A DNA stretch of 64,000 nt from Conchiformibius sp. (GTDB taxonomy: Bacteria; Pseudomonadota; Gammaproteobacteria; Burkholderiales; Neisseriaceae), in assembly GCA_029984035.1 (NCBI GenBank), contig JASBYJ010000006.1, forward strand, positions 1 through 64,000, given 5' to 3'. The first letter of the stretch is position 1; each line of letters opens with the position of its first letter. This document shows positions 56,875 through 64,000 of the stretch, piece by piece. The position numbers and the translations under genes were made by a program. The notes beneath the pieces are model-generated. The model ran no database searches, had not been told where the DNA came from, and was given only the letters and a program-made list of their open reading frames with translations.

Positions 56875-57498
56875 ATGAATTTTCAAGACCAGCTCAAAAC
56901 CTTGCACAAACAGGCGAAAGCCGAAGCCGAACGGCGCAAACAGGCAGAATTGGAAGCGAAAAAACAGGCAGAGCGGCAACAAGAAACCGATTTTGCCGCG
57001 CTGATGGCAGACGTGCGCCCGATTAAAGCGCAAAACCGCTATTATGCTCCCGCCGATACTTCTCCCATCAAGCCGCGCCAACACGGCGAAGAGGCCGATA
57101 CCGACCATTACTTTTATATCGGCGACGGCGGTGCCCATCACGACATTCCGGAAACGTTCAGCAAAAACGGTCAGGGCAGCAACGATATCAAACGGCTGCA
57201 AAACGGTCATTACGAAGTGGTTGCCGATGTCGATTTGCATGGCTATACGCAAGAAGAAGCACAGCAGGTGTTGAACGAATTTATTGAATTCGTACAAAAA
57301 AGAGGCGTGTGCGGAGAAATTGTACACGGCAGCGGCTTGGGGTCTTCTGGATATATTCCCGTTTTAAAATCACTGGTACGCCGCTGGCTGATGCAGCATC
57401 CCGATGTACTGGCTTATGCAGAACCGCGCAAAGGCAATGACGGCGCAGTCAGAATTCTGGTCAAACGCCGCCGCAAGCCCGACCCTTGGGCCGAATAA
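56875..57498 (+). CDS. Smr domain protein
   Basis: A 207-residue protein. Residues 1-40 are a charged helix rich in K, E, Q and A. The Smr domain occupies the C-terminal half: the VDLHGYTQEEA motif (DLHG, about 120-123), IVHGSGLGSSGYIPVLKSLV (HGxG, about 150-153) and a final E.RKGNDGAVRILVKR. The Smr domain is known from MutS2 C-termini and stand-alone proteins with nicking or RNase activity; the DLHG motif is linked to RNA cleavage in SmrB-type proteins that act on collided ribosomes. Whether this is an SmrA- or SmrB-like member cannot be decided by eye. It starts 33 bp after trmA. Confidence 0.92.
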   Translation: MNFQDQLKTLHKQAKAEAERRKQAELEAKKQAERQQETDFAALMADVRPIKAQNRYYAPADTSPIKPRQHGEEADTDHYFYIGDGGAHHDIPETFSKNGQGSNDIKRLQNGHYEVVADVDLHGYTQEEAQQVLNEFIEFVQKRGVCGEIVHGSGLGSSGYIPVLKSLVRRWLMQHPDVLAYAEPRKGNDGAVRILVKRRRKPDPWAE

Positions 57499-57583
57499 AA
57501 CAGCAGTGGTACAATCCCTAACAACTTTTCAGGCAGCGTGCAGGCTGCCTGAAATCCCTTTGAAATAGAAAGAAAGCCATCAC

Positions 57584-58600
57584 ATGACCATTCAGCGAGT
57601 TCTCACCGGCGTAACCACTACCGGCATTCCCCATTTGGGCAACTATGTGGGTGCCATCCGTCCCGCCATTCGCGCGGCGGCACAGCAAGACACCGAATCC
57701 TATTTATTCTTGGCCAATTATCACGGCATTATCAAATGCCACGACCCCGCCATGATTGCCGAGTCCACGCAAGCCGTTGCCGCCACTTGGCTTGCCTGCG
57801 GTTTGGATACCGAGCGCACTACGTTTTACCGTCAATCCGACATTCCCGAAATTCTCGAGCTCAACTGGATACTTACCTGCATCACGCCCAAAGGTTTGAT
57901 GAACCGCGCCCATGCCTACAAAGCAGCCGTGCAAGACAATTTGAACAACGGCCAGGAAGACCAAGACCATCAAATCGAAATGGGTTTGTACAGCTATCCC
58001 GTTTTGATGACTGCCGATATTTTGATGTTTGGTGCGCACAAAGTGCCTGTCGGACGCGACCAAATCCAACACGTTGAAATGGCAAGGGACATTGCGCAAC
58101 GTTTCAACCACCGTTTCGGCAAAGAGCTGTTTACGCTGCCTGAAGCGCAAATTGACGAACAAGTGGAGCTGCTGGTCGGTTCGGACGGCAGAAAAATGTC
58201 AAAATCCTACGGCAACACCATTCCCTTGTTCCAAACCCCGAAACAACGCCAAAAATCGGTGAATAAAATCATCACCAATCTGAAAGAGCCGGGCGAACCG
58301 AAAGGAACGGATGAAAGCCCGTTGTTCGACATTTATAAAGCATTTGCCACACCGCAGGAAACTGCAGATTTCGCCCGAATGCTGGCCGAAGGTTTGGCAT
58401 GGGGCGAAGCGAAAAAAATGCTTGCCGCCAAAATCGGCGGAGAATTGGATGCATTCACGGAAACCTATACCCGTCTCACCGCCAATCCCGCTCACATCGA
58501 AGACATTTTGCAGGCAGGTGCGGATAAGGCCCGCAAACAGGCAAAAGAGTTGTTATTGCGGGTAAAAGATGCTGTAGGGATACGGCGCTTGGGTGTGTGA
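57584..58600 (+). CDS. trpS: Tryptophan-tRNA ligase
   Basis: A class I aminoacyl-tRNA synthetase charging tRNA-Trp. The 338-residue protein has the HIGH-like motif [13 protein letters not shown] (residues about 10-22), the tryptophan pocket region [34 protein letters not shown], and the KMSKS motif [10 protein letters not shown] (about 202-211). Length is normal for the bacterial enzyme. AAAGAAAG lies upstream of the ATG. It is the last gene of the trmA-smr-trpS run; an uptake-sequence pair lies between it and the Smr gene, so it may have its own transcript. A non-DUS bidirectional terminator lies 230 bp downstream. Confidence 0.97.
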   Translation: MTIQRVLTGVTTTGIPHLGNYVGAIRPAIRAAAQQDTESYLFLANYHGIIKCHDPAMIAESTQAVAATWLACGLDTERTTFYRQSDIPEILELNWILTCITPKGLMNRAHAYKAAVQDNLNNGQEDQDHQIEMGLYSYPVLMTADILMFGAHKVPVGRDQIQHVEMARDIAQRFNHRFGKELFTLPEAQIDEQVELLVGSDGRKMSKSYGNTIPLFQTPKQRQKSVNKIITNLKEPGEPKGTDESPLFDIYKAFATPQETADFARMLAEGLAWGEAKKMLAAKIGGELDAFTETYTRLTANPAHIEDILQAGADKARKQAKELLLRVKDAVGIRRLGV

Positions 58601-58828
58601 TAAAAAAGGAAATTGATTGGAACTCCAAAAGATTGCGTATTGCTGTTTAATCGGTTTTTCTGAATTGAGGTAAGATGGGGTGATTTTCAGGCAGCCTGAA
58701 AATGTTTGAGATATGTTTAAATATGAAATTGTCTGTGTAACTTTTTTGGATGCTATGCCGTTTAAATATATTCTATAGATTGGGAGTGTTTCCCAAGCAA
58801 TGAATACACTTAAGCTTAATCGACCGAA
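58601..58828. other. Intergenic stretch after trpS
   Basis: It contains one self-complementary uptake sequence (about 58684-58701) and otherwise A/T-rich sequence without a gene. Confidence 0.45.
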
Positions 58829-58859
58829 AAAGACGTCATTCTTGAAGAATGACGTCTTT
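58829..58859. terminator. Bidirectional terminator between trpS and hemY
   Basis: A perfect 13-bp stem AAAGACGTCATTC (58829-58841) with GAATGACGTCTTT (58847-58859) and a 5-nt loop, with A-runs on the left and T-rich sequence on the right. It serves the convergent trpS and hemY transcripts. Confidence 0.85.
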
Positions 58860-58887
58860 CTTTATGGTGGATATCAGCTTGAATATA

Positions 58888-60084
58888 TTAAATATCTTCT
58901 TCCATTTCAGCCAATGCAGTTTTGCGGTGTTGTTCCGCATCTGTACTGTTTCCGCTTTCTTCCAATACTTGTGCCAATACCAAGCGGGTTTGTACCGTAG
59001 GGGATATGTTCAGCGAGGCTTCCAAATAGCCTTTGGCTTTGCCCCAGAGTTGGCGGTTGGCACACAAGATACCTAGACAGCTAAGCAGTTGTGCGTCTTC
59101 GGGCTGGCGTTGCAACCATGAATCGGCGGTATCAATGGCTTTTTGCTGATTGTGATTATCCAGATAGCGTACGCTTTCGGTAAAGGGCGGAAGCAGTTCG
59201 GGATTGTGTGTTTCGGGGTAGCAGCGGTTAATCCAAGCGACAGCCTGGCGGTATAGTCCCAAACGGTTGTAACGCTCGGCGATTGCAACGCTGAGTGTTT
59301 GTTGGCGCACGCTCTCGGGAATGCGTTTCAGGCAGCTTTTTAGTGCGGAAGGGTTGTCGGATTTTTCCAACATCAACCGATAAGCCGTTTCTTCGCAGTG
59401 TGCGGCTTCTTGGTTACTAATGGCTTCGGCACGGCGCAACTTTTCTACTTTCTCTAAAATTTCGGCGGGTTGTTTTTGTTCGAGAGCGAGACGTAGTTGC
59501 AGCCGTATCAGGCGCGTTAATTTGGGATGGATTTGGGCGGCTGCCTGAAGGTGTTGGGTAACCGCGGTATAGTCTTGGGCGCTGAGTGCGGAATCTGCCA
59601 GTAACAAGTGGCGTGAAAGCTGGAGTTTTTCAGGCAGGTTGGCCATGTCTGCCAAATACCGGTCGCGGTTGCTGCGCTGCCCTGACGCATCGGCGGCATG
59701 TGCGGCAATCATCATGGCAAGGGTGCGGTTGTCGCCTGCCTGCTTGTTGGAGAGCACTTTTGCAGCTGCGGTTTCTGCTTCGTGGTATTTGCCTTCAAAA
59801 AATGCCAAACCTGCGCGATTGAGTGTTTGTACCGCTTTGCGGCTGCGGTAGTTGTCACCGAAACGCCCTAAACGGCCGGGTGTGCCGAGTATGCCCAATA
59901 CGATGCGCAGCAGCAGATAAAGCAGGCAAACGGCGGCAATCATGCCGAGTATGAACAGATGGAGATTGATTCGGATAATATGTTCTTGCAACACGATGAA
60001 GACATTGCCGCTTTCGGTATGGGCGGTAACGGCGATGCCGATGGCAAGACCGAACAGGATGAGAAGCCAAATCAGGAATTTCAT
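58888..60084 (-). CDS. hemY: HemY-like membrane protein with TPR repeats
   Basis: A 398-residue inner-membrane protein with two N-terminal helices (about 3-22 and 42-65) followed by the HemY_N region (GRLGRFGDNYRSRKAVQTLNRAGLAFFEGKYHEAE) and a series of TPR-like helical pairs to the C-terminus, such as LLSCLGILCANRQLWGKAKGYLEASL. This is the proteobacterial HemY, not the Gram-positive protoporphyrinogen oxidase of the same name. It is encoded with hemX and hemD; its exact role in haem synthesis is unclear. It overlaps the upstream hemX gene by 4 bp, so the two are translated together. Confidence 0.9.
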   Translation of the reverse strand: MKFLIWLLILFGLAIGIAVTAHTESGNVFIVLQEHIIRINLHLFILGMIAAVCLLYLLLRIVLGILGTPGRLGRFGDNYRSRKAVQTLNRAGLAFFEGKYHEAETAAAKVLSNKQAGDNRTLAMMIAAHAADASGQRSNRDRYLADMANLPEKLQLSRHLLLADSALSAQDYTAVTQHLQAAAQIHPKLTRLIRLQLRLALEQKQPAEILEKVEKLRRAEAISNQEAAHCEETAYRLMLEKSDNPSALKSCLKRIPESVRQQTLSVAIAERYNRLGLYRQAVAWINRCYPETHNPELLPPFTESVRYLDNHNQQKAIDTADSWLQRQPEDAQLLSCLGILCANRQLWGKAKGYLEASLNISPTVQTRLVLAQVLEESGNSTDAEQHRKTALAEMEEDI

Positions 60085-61376
60085 GCGGCAGCTCCTTTTT
60101 GTGTGCTTGCGGGTTCGGAAGCATCATTGGATTCGGAACCGGATGCTTCTGCATCAGGTTTGGCAGAAGTGGAGGCTTCGGGGGATGATGGGGGGGCGGT
60201 TGTTGCTGGGCTGCTGCTTTCCGAAGGTTGCGGTGTTGCGGCAGTTGAGGGGCGGGTGGCTGATTGGTAGTTGAGTATGGCATTCAGGCTGCCTGAAAGG
60301 GCGTCATCCGAAACCATACGGATTTCCAATGCTTTGAGTTCGGATAATTCTTGCAGCCATGCCTGTGTGCTGGGGGATTGGGTATCGAAATATTGTTTGA
60401 CCGCGGTTTCTATGGCATCCAAGTCGCTTTGATAGCTGTCGTTGTTATATTGAAACAAGGCCAAACGGGCATTGAGCAGGCGCAAGCGCAGGTTTTCTTT
60501 TACAAAATAGAGTTGGTCGGGTGCCAGCAGCAGAGTGTCGCTGCTGTTGACGCGGCGTACTTCCACCATGCTTTTAAACATGGATACGGTATTGTCCCAT
60601 GCTTTATCCCACAAGCTGCCTGCTGCGGAAGTCGGCTCGGGGGTGCTGTCGCCTGTTTTGAGTACGGCATCGGGTATCAGCGGCAAGCCTGACAGGGTAT
60701 TTTCCAGCCGGTCCAAACGCATGGCTGTGGCTGAGATATTCAGATAGCTGCGGCTTTTTAAGGCTGCCAAGTCTTGGCTGATGGCTTGTTTTACGGGAAG
60801 CAAAGCAGCTTGGTCGAAACGGTTCAACCTTTGCTCTGCGTTTTCCAAAATACCGGCGGCAAAAGGGATGTTGCCGGCCAACAGTAGTTGCTGCGAAGCA
60901 AGATTAAGGCTGATTTCAATCTCGCTTACCACCCAATCGGCACGGTCTTTCAGCAGTTCGGCGTAGGCACGGTTGATGTTGTCGATATTCTGCTTGGTTT
61001 GGTTTTGGTTGCTTTGCAATTCCGCCAGATTTTGCCGGAGTTGTTGCTGCGTGCCGATGGCGTTGTTGAGCAAGGCTGCATTGCTGCTTTCACCCAAGGC
61101 GGCTTTTTGCAGTTCCTGTTGCAATTGCAGTTCTTGGGTTTTTAAAACGTTTTGGCCTTGCACAAACAGCAATCCGCTGGCTCCCAAAGATAGAACGGAC
61201 AATACCAGCGCACCTGCCGCCATGCCTTTGCCGCCGCTGTTTTGTTTGATGACGACAGGTGCGGACTGGACAGGCTGTGTCTCTATTTTTGAGGCTGCCT
61301 GAACATTGACAGTGTCGGTAGCTTGTGTTTCGGTTTGCGGATGATGTTCGGTCTGACGGTTGCTTTCTGCGGTCAT
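60081..61376 (-). CDS. hemX: HemX-like membrane protein (uroporphyrinogen-III C-methyltransferase-like annotation)
   Basis: The 431-residue protein has a disordered, polar N-terminus, one membrane helix (about 53-73, GMAAGALVLSVLSLGASGLLFV), a coiled coil rich in Q, L and N (about 75-140) and the HemX helical domain (YAELLKDRADWVVSEIEISLNLASQQLLLAGN, then AILENAEQRLNRFDQ...). The C-terminal 60 residues are low complexity (S, A, P, T, E). Many databases call it a methyltransferase, but no SAM-binding motif is seen; it more likely supports the haem pathway at the membrane. It begins 24 bp after hemD and overlaps hemY by 4 bp. Confidence 0.9.
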   Translation of the reverse strand: MTAESNRQTEHHPQTETQATDTVNVQAASKIETQPVQSAPVVIKQNSGGKGMAAGALVLSVLSLGASGLLFVQGQNVLKTQELQLQQELQKAALGESSNAALLNNAIGTQQQLRQNLAELQSNQNQTKQNIDNINRAYAELLKDRADWVVSEIEISLNLASQQLLLAGNIPFAAGILENAEQRLNRFDQAALLPVKQAISQDLAALKSRSYLNISATAMRLDRLENTLSGLPLIPDAVLKTGDSTPEPTSAAGSLWDKAWDNTVSMFKSMVEVRRVNSSDTLLLAPDQLYFVKENLRLRLLNARLALFQYNNDSYQSDLDAIETAVKQYFDTQSPSTQAWLQELSELKALEIRMVSDDALSGSLNAILNYQSATRPSTAATPQPSESSSPATTAPPSSPEASTSAKPDAEASGSESNDASEPASTQKGAAA

Positions 61377-61400
61377 GGTATGGTCTCCGTTTTCTGTAGG

Positions 61401-62117
61401 TTACGGGTGTGCTTTCAGAAAGGCTGCAAGGCTCTCTATTCCGCTGCATAGTTCTACTTGTTTTGCACCCAAGCGGTACAGGGTTTCGCGTATGCGCGGA
61501 TGATGGGTGAAGTATAGCAAGGATTGCAAAGTTTGCGTGAATGCCGGCGGCGACTGTTTAAACAGCTGTTCGGCCAGCTCGGTGGATGTAATCCATGCAT
61601 ATTTAGGATGGGCTGCCTGAAAAAGCGTCCAATCGGGATGATGGGGTACGCGTCGGTAGATTTCTGCAAAAACGGTTTGAAATCCGCGCCGGTTTAATTG
61701 CTCTGCCAACCAGTTTCTGCCGTTTTCCCCTCTGATGATAACGATTTTGGCAGTTTGGGGCAGACTTTCCCATACGGGGAGTTGTAATACGGCTTCGCTG
61801 TCGTTGCCGCTATCGGGGCTGGTTATGCGTGTTATGCCTGCCTGAAGTAATGCCGCTGCCGTTCCTTTGCCTACTGCGATATGAATGAGATGGGGATAAT
61901 CGTGCGGGCATATGTATGGCATCGCACACTCAACGGCAGTGGGACTCACCCAAAAAACGGCCGCTGCATCTGAAAGATGTCGGGGCAGTTGTTGTCCCTG
62001 TTCGTCTATCGGTTCAATTTGAAGCGGTGCGAAAGGCAAAGCGGGAATGCCTGTGCGGCGGCAGTAATCCAAATCCGTTTCTTGGCGGTTTGTCGGTCGG
62101 ACAATCAGCAGTGTCAT
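61401..62117 (-). CDS. hemD: Uroporphyrinogen-III synthase
   Basis: HemD closes and isomerises hydroxymethylbilane to uroporphyrinogen III. The 238-residue protein has the usual weakly conserved HemD pattern: LLIVRPTNRQETDLDYCR at the start, FWVSPTAVECA, HIAVGKGTAAALLQAGI, IVIIRGENGRNWLAEQLNRRGF (the most conserved RG.gGR.wL..L segment) and WITSTELAEQLF. Low conservation is normal; the hemD-hemX-hemY order is the main support. The start is 3 bp downstream of the preceding gene's stop, indicating coupling. hemC is not present in the window. Confidence 0.9.
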   Translation of the reverse strand: MTLLIVRPTNRQETDLDYCRRTGIPALPFAPLQIEPIDEQGQQLPRHLSDAAAVFWVSPTAVECAMPYICPHDYPHLIHIAVGKGTAAALLQAGITRITSPDSGNDSEAVLQLPVWESLPQTAKIVIIRGENGRNWLAEQLNRRGFQTVFAEIYRRVPHHPDWTLFQAAHPKYAWITSTELAEQLFKQSPPAFTQTLQSLLYFTHHPRIRETLYRLGAKQVELCSGIESLAAFLKAHP

Positions 62118-62120
62118 GGT

Positions 62121-63731
62121 CTATGGGTCAAGCGGTTTGTTTTCAGGCAGCGGTTCTTGCGTGTCTGAAGAGGTGTCCGATACATCGGATATCTCTTTGC
62201 CTGCGCTTTCATCATATAAATCGTCATCGGGCGAAGAAGTGTCAAAGGGTTTGCCGTTGAGGGTAATGGTATTGTTGCCAACGGTGAGTATGGTTTTCAC
62301 GGCATTTCCGTCTTCGATGGCAAAGCCTTCTGCCACCAGATGATTGATAGTTTGCTCGGTAAGCAGGCGGATAGTGTTGTCAATTTCTTTTTGTTCTTCA
62401 ATATCATCGGGGTTTTCTATAGTGAAGAGAACGCGGGCTTGTGCGATGGCAAAGCGTTCAATCAAGCTTCGCGAAACATCGAAATTCAGAGCTGCCTGCA
62501 TTTTTTTCAACATGGCGGGCAGATGGTTCAAATCTTCTGCCGCCAGCCCTGCAAACGATACTTTTCCATCGGCTTTGATATGCCCTTGAGGCGTGGCAAA
62601 CGAGAATTGACGCAGTTTGAATACGGGATTGCGGGTAAAGATGCCCGAGCCTTCGTTACGCACGGCGGCTAAAATCTGCTCCCGTTGTCGGTCGGTATCG
62701 CTGTATCGGGCAACGCTTTCCTGCCAACGTTGTTTCAATGCGGATAGGGCGGCGGCATCCAGATGTTCGGCTGCCACTTCGATATGCAACGGGCCGTATG
62801 TTTCTTCGCCGTAATGCAGTTTGTCGAATACAAATTTGCCGTTGCTGTCGATAAAACCGTTTTCGGGAGAATCGGTACGGGTGGCGTAGCGGAAGTTTTC
62901 CACTCGGATGCGTCCGGGCGGTACATCGCCGTAGGGATTGATAAACGCACCTACCTGCAAATCGCTAATCATGCCGATTAAGTCGTTGATGCGGATATCG
63001 TAGGCGATTTTGTCCTGCCATACCACTTCCAGCAGGGAAAGCGAAGTTTCGGAAGAGCCGGTAGACAGGGGCAGATTGTCTTGTTTCACCGTATGTGCGC
63101 TAAAGCTCAGGTTTTCGGCATTCAGGCTGCCTTTGTCTGCCAAAACCACTTTAAACCCGGGCAGGGCAAAACGGGTTTGATAATCGCTAAAGTCATCGTT
63201 GTAATCAACCGTACCGTTCATACCCTGCCAATTGAGTTTGATGCCCGACAGTTCTTCGTAATCAAATGCGGCGATGTTGAATTGCAGCATGCCGCTGCCG
63301 TTGAGACGGACGGTATTATGCAATACGAGCGGTGTTTGTGAACCGAAAAAGCGTTGCAGCGTTTTTTCGGTATCGGGATGGAAAACCAGCTCGGTATCCA
63401 CTACTGCGCGAACGGGCATGAAACCTGCCGCAAACGGATAATGACGGACACGGTGCGACAGGGTAACGGGTTTGTCCAAAGCATTGAGCAGGTTTTCAGG
63501 CAGCGTGTTTTTCAGCCCTTCCAATACGGAAGGCTTGATACGCATCACTGCGGTCTCACGGGAAAGAAACAATCCGCGCTGATATTCGTGCGAAGCCGAT
63601 TCGATGAAAAAGGTTTCTGACAAAACACGGTGTTGCGTCTCCAAACTTTCTTGCGCTTTGATGCCGAGATAGTAGGAAGACAGGGGAAACAGCAGTGCGG
63701 CTGCAATAACTGGGACTAATATTTTTTTCAT
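62121..63731 (-). CDS. DUF945 (YdgA-like) family exported or membrane-anchored protein
   Basis: The 536-residue protein begins with a hydrophobic signal/anchor (MKKILVPVIAAALLFPLSSYYLGIKAQ). It has features of the DUF945/YdgA family: an early SHEYQRGLFLSRETAVMRI segment (the x-x-Y-xRGxxxSxA pattern), long stretches of alternating beta strands, and repeats of the type F(D)G.V.YN. The C-terminal 60 residues are acidic and low complexity. The family's function is largely unknown in most bacteria. It lies between folP and hemD on the same strand with gaps of 43 and 3 bp, so it is probably cotranscribed with the haem genes. Confidence 0.85.
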   Translation of the reverse strand: MKKILVPVIAAALLFPLSSYYLGIKAQESLETQHRVLSETFFIESASHEYQRGLFLSRETAVMRIKPSVLEGLKNTLPENLLNALDKPVTLSHRVRHYPFAAGFMPVRAVVDTELVFHPDTEKTLQRFFGSQTPLVLHNTVRLNGSGMLQFNIAAFDYEELSGIKLNWQGMNGTVDYNDDFSDYQTRFALPGFKVVLADKGSLNAENLSFSAHTVKQDNLPLSTGSSETSLSLLEVVWQDKIAYDIRINDLIGMISDLQVGAFINPYGDVPPGRIRVENFRYATRTDSPENGFIDSNGKFVFDKLHYGEETYGPLHIEVAAEHLDAAALSALKQRWQESVARYSDTDRQREQILAAVRNEGSGIFTRNPVFKLRQFSFATPQGHIKADGKVSFAGLAAEDLNHLPAMLKKMQAALNFDVSRSLIERFAIAQARVLFTIENPDDIEEQKEIDNTIRLLTEQTINHLVAEGFAIEDGNAVKTILTVGNNTITLNGKPFDTSSPDDDLYDESAGKEISDVSDTSSDTQEPLPENKPLDP

Positions 63732-63774
63732 AATCAGAAAGATAAGTATAAAGCGTTTTGTTCCGGAGATGGTT

Positions 63775-63999
63775 TCAGGCAGCCTGAGATGTGTTGAGCC
63801 TGAGCCATACTTTTAGCGCATCGGCAGTTTCGCGGACATCATGCACACGGATAACTGCGGCACCTTGCCGCACGGCAAACAGAGCGGCGGCAACGCTGCC
63901 AGAAACCCTTTCGGTGGCAATATCGCGGCCGGTTATCTCGCCAATCATGCGTTTGCGCGATACGCCGATAAGTAAGGGCAAACGGTTTGGCCGACATAA
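63775..63999 (-). CDS. folP: Dihydropteroate synthase, C-terminal fragment cut by the window edge
   Basis: Only the last 74 codons are inside the window. They show the conserved end of dihydropteroate synthase: [13 protein letters not shown] (the SRK(R) loop that binds the pterin and p-aminobenzoate), [30 protein letters not shown] (R-V-H-D, the pyrophosphate-binding RVHDV). FolP makes dihydropteroate in folate synthesis and is the sulfonamide target. The stop codon lies inside an uptake sequence (63777-63788, reverse), so the protein ends Q-A-A. It is followed by the DUF945 gene at 43 bp. Confidence 0.93.
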   Translation of the reverse strand, partial: LCRPNRLPLLIGVSRKRMIGEITGRDIATERVSGSVAAALFAVRQGAAVIRVHDVRETADALKVWLRLNTSQAA

Positions 64000-64000
64000 A

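Overview
The window looks like chromosomal DNA of a Neisseriaceae bacterium. The strongest sign is the 12-mer AGGCTGCCTGAA (or its reverse complement), which occurs dozens of times, mostly between genes and often as inverted pairs forming transcription terminators. This is the DNA uptake sequence (DUS) dialect known as AG-simDUS, typical of the Simonsiella side of the family, not the meningococcal dialect. TypA, Lon, ArgH, PtsH/PtsI and TrmA also look neisserial. Genus is not certain; Simonsiella, Alysiella, Conchiformibius or a near relative would fit.

Layout. 1-3050: 3' part of a trimeric autotransporter adhesin. 3661-5469: typA, followed by an intergenic stretch with a degenerate tandem duplication. 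6405-11613 (minus): a complete type I secretion set (ABC exporter, adaptor, TolC-like pore). Divergent from it, 11798-22741 (plus) holds a giant RTX protein with an N-terminal class 3 lipase domain, preceded by an array of small membrane proteins and truncated copies of the lipase N-terminus. I read this as a type I-secreted lipase effector with an immunity-like, recombining gene array; it is the best candidate here for an undescribed system.

23045-35711 is mostly housekeeping: smc, a DUF1841 gene, holB-pilZ-tatD, the PTS phosphocarriers ptsH-ptsI, two cyclophilins, a short SbmA/BacA-like transporter and tgt. 35838-39595 (minus) is an unusual three-gene signalling unit: a sugar-binding lipoprotein, a membrane sensor with a PilJ-like N-terminus and CheA-like HPt/ATPase domains, and a single-domain CheY-like receiver. 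It has no transporter or DNA-binding output domain.

39817-53966 carries a META lipoprotein, trhP, a TraB/GumN protein, a mannose-type EIIA, a zinc-ribbon membrane protein, hupB, lon (with a clear sigma-32 promoter), argH, ftsK and hslO. 54110-55627 is pyrL-pyrB-pyrI, in which a 44-codon leader ORF overlaps an intrinsic attenuator as in enteric pyrBI. 55753-58600 holds trmA, an Smr-domain gene and trpS. 58888-63999 (minus) is a run of folP (partial), a DUF945 gene, hemD, hemX and hemY.

No rRNA, tRNA, CRISPR array, insertion sequence or prophage was recognised by reading. Functional calls come from recognition of sequence motifs and family features; no database search was run.
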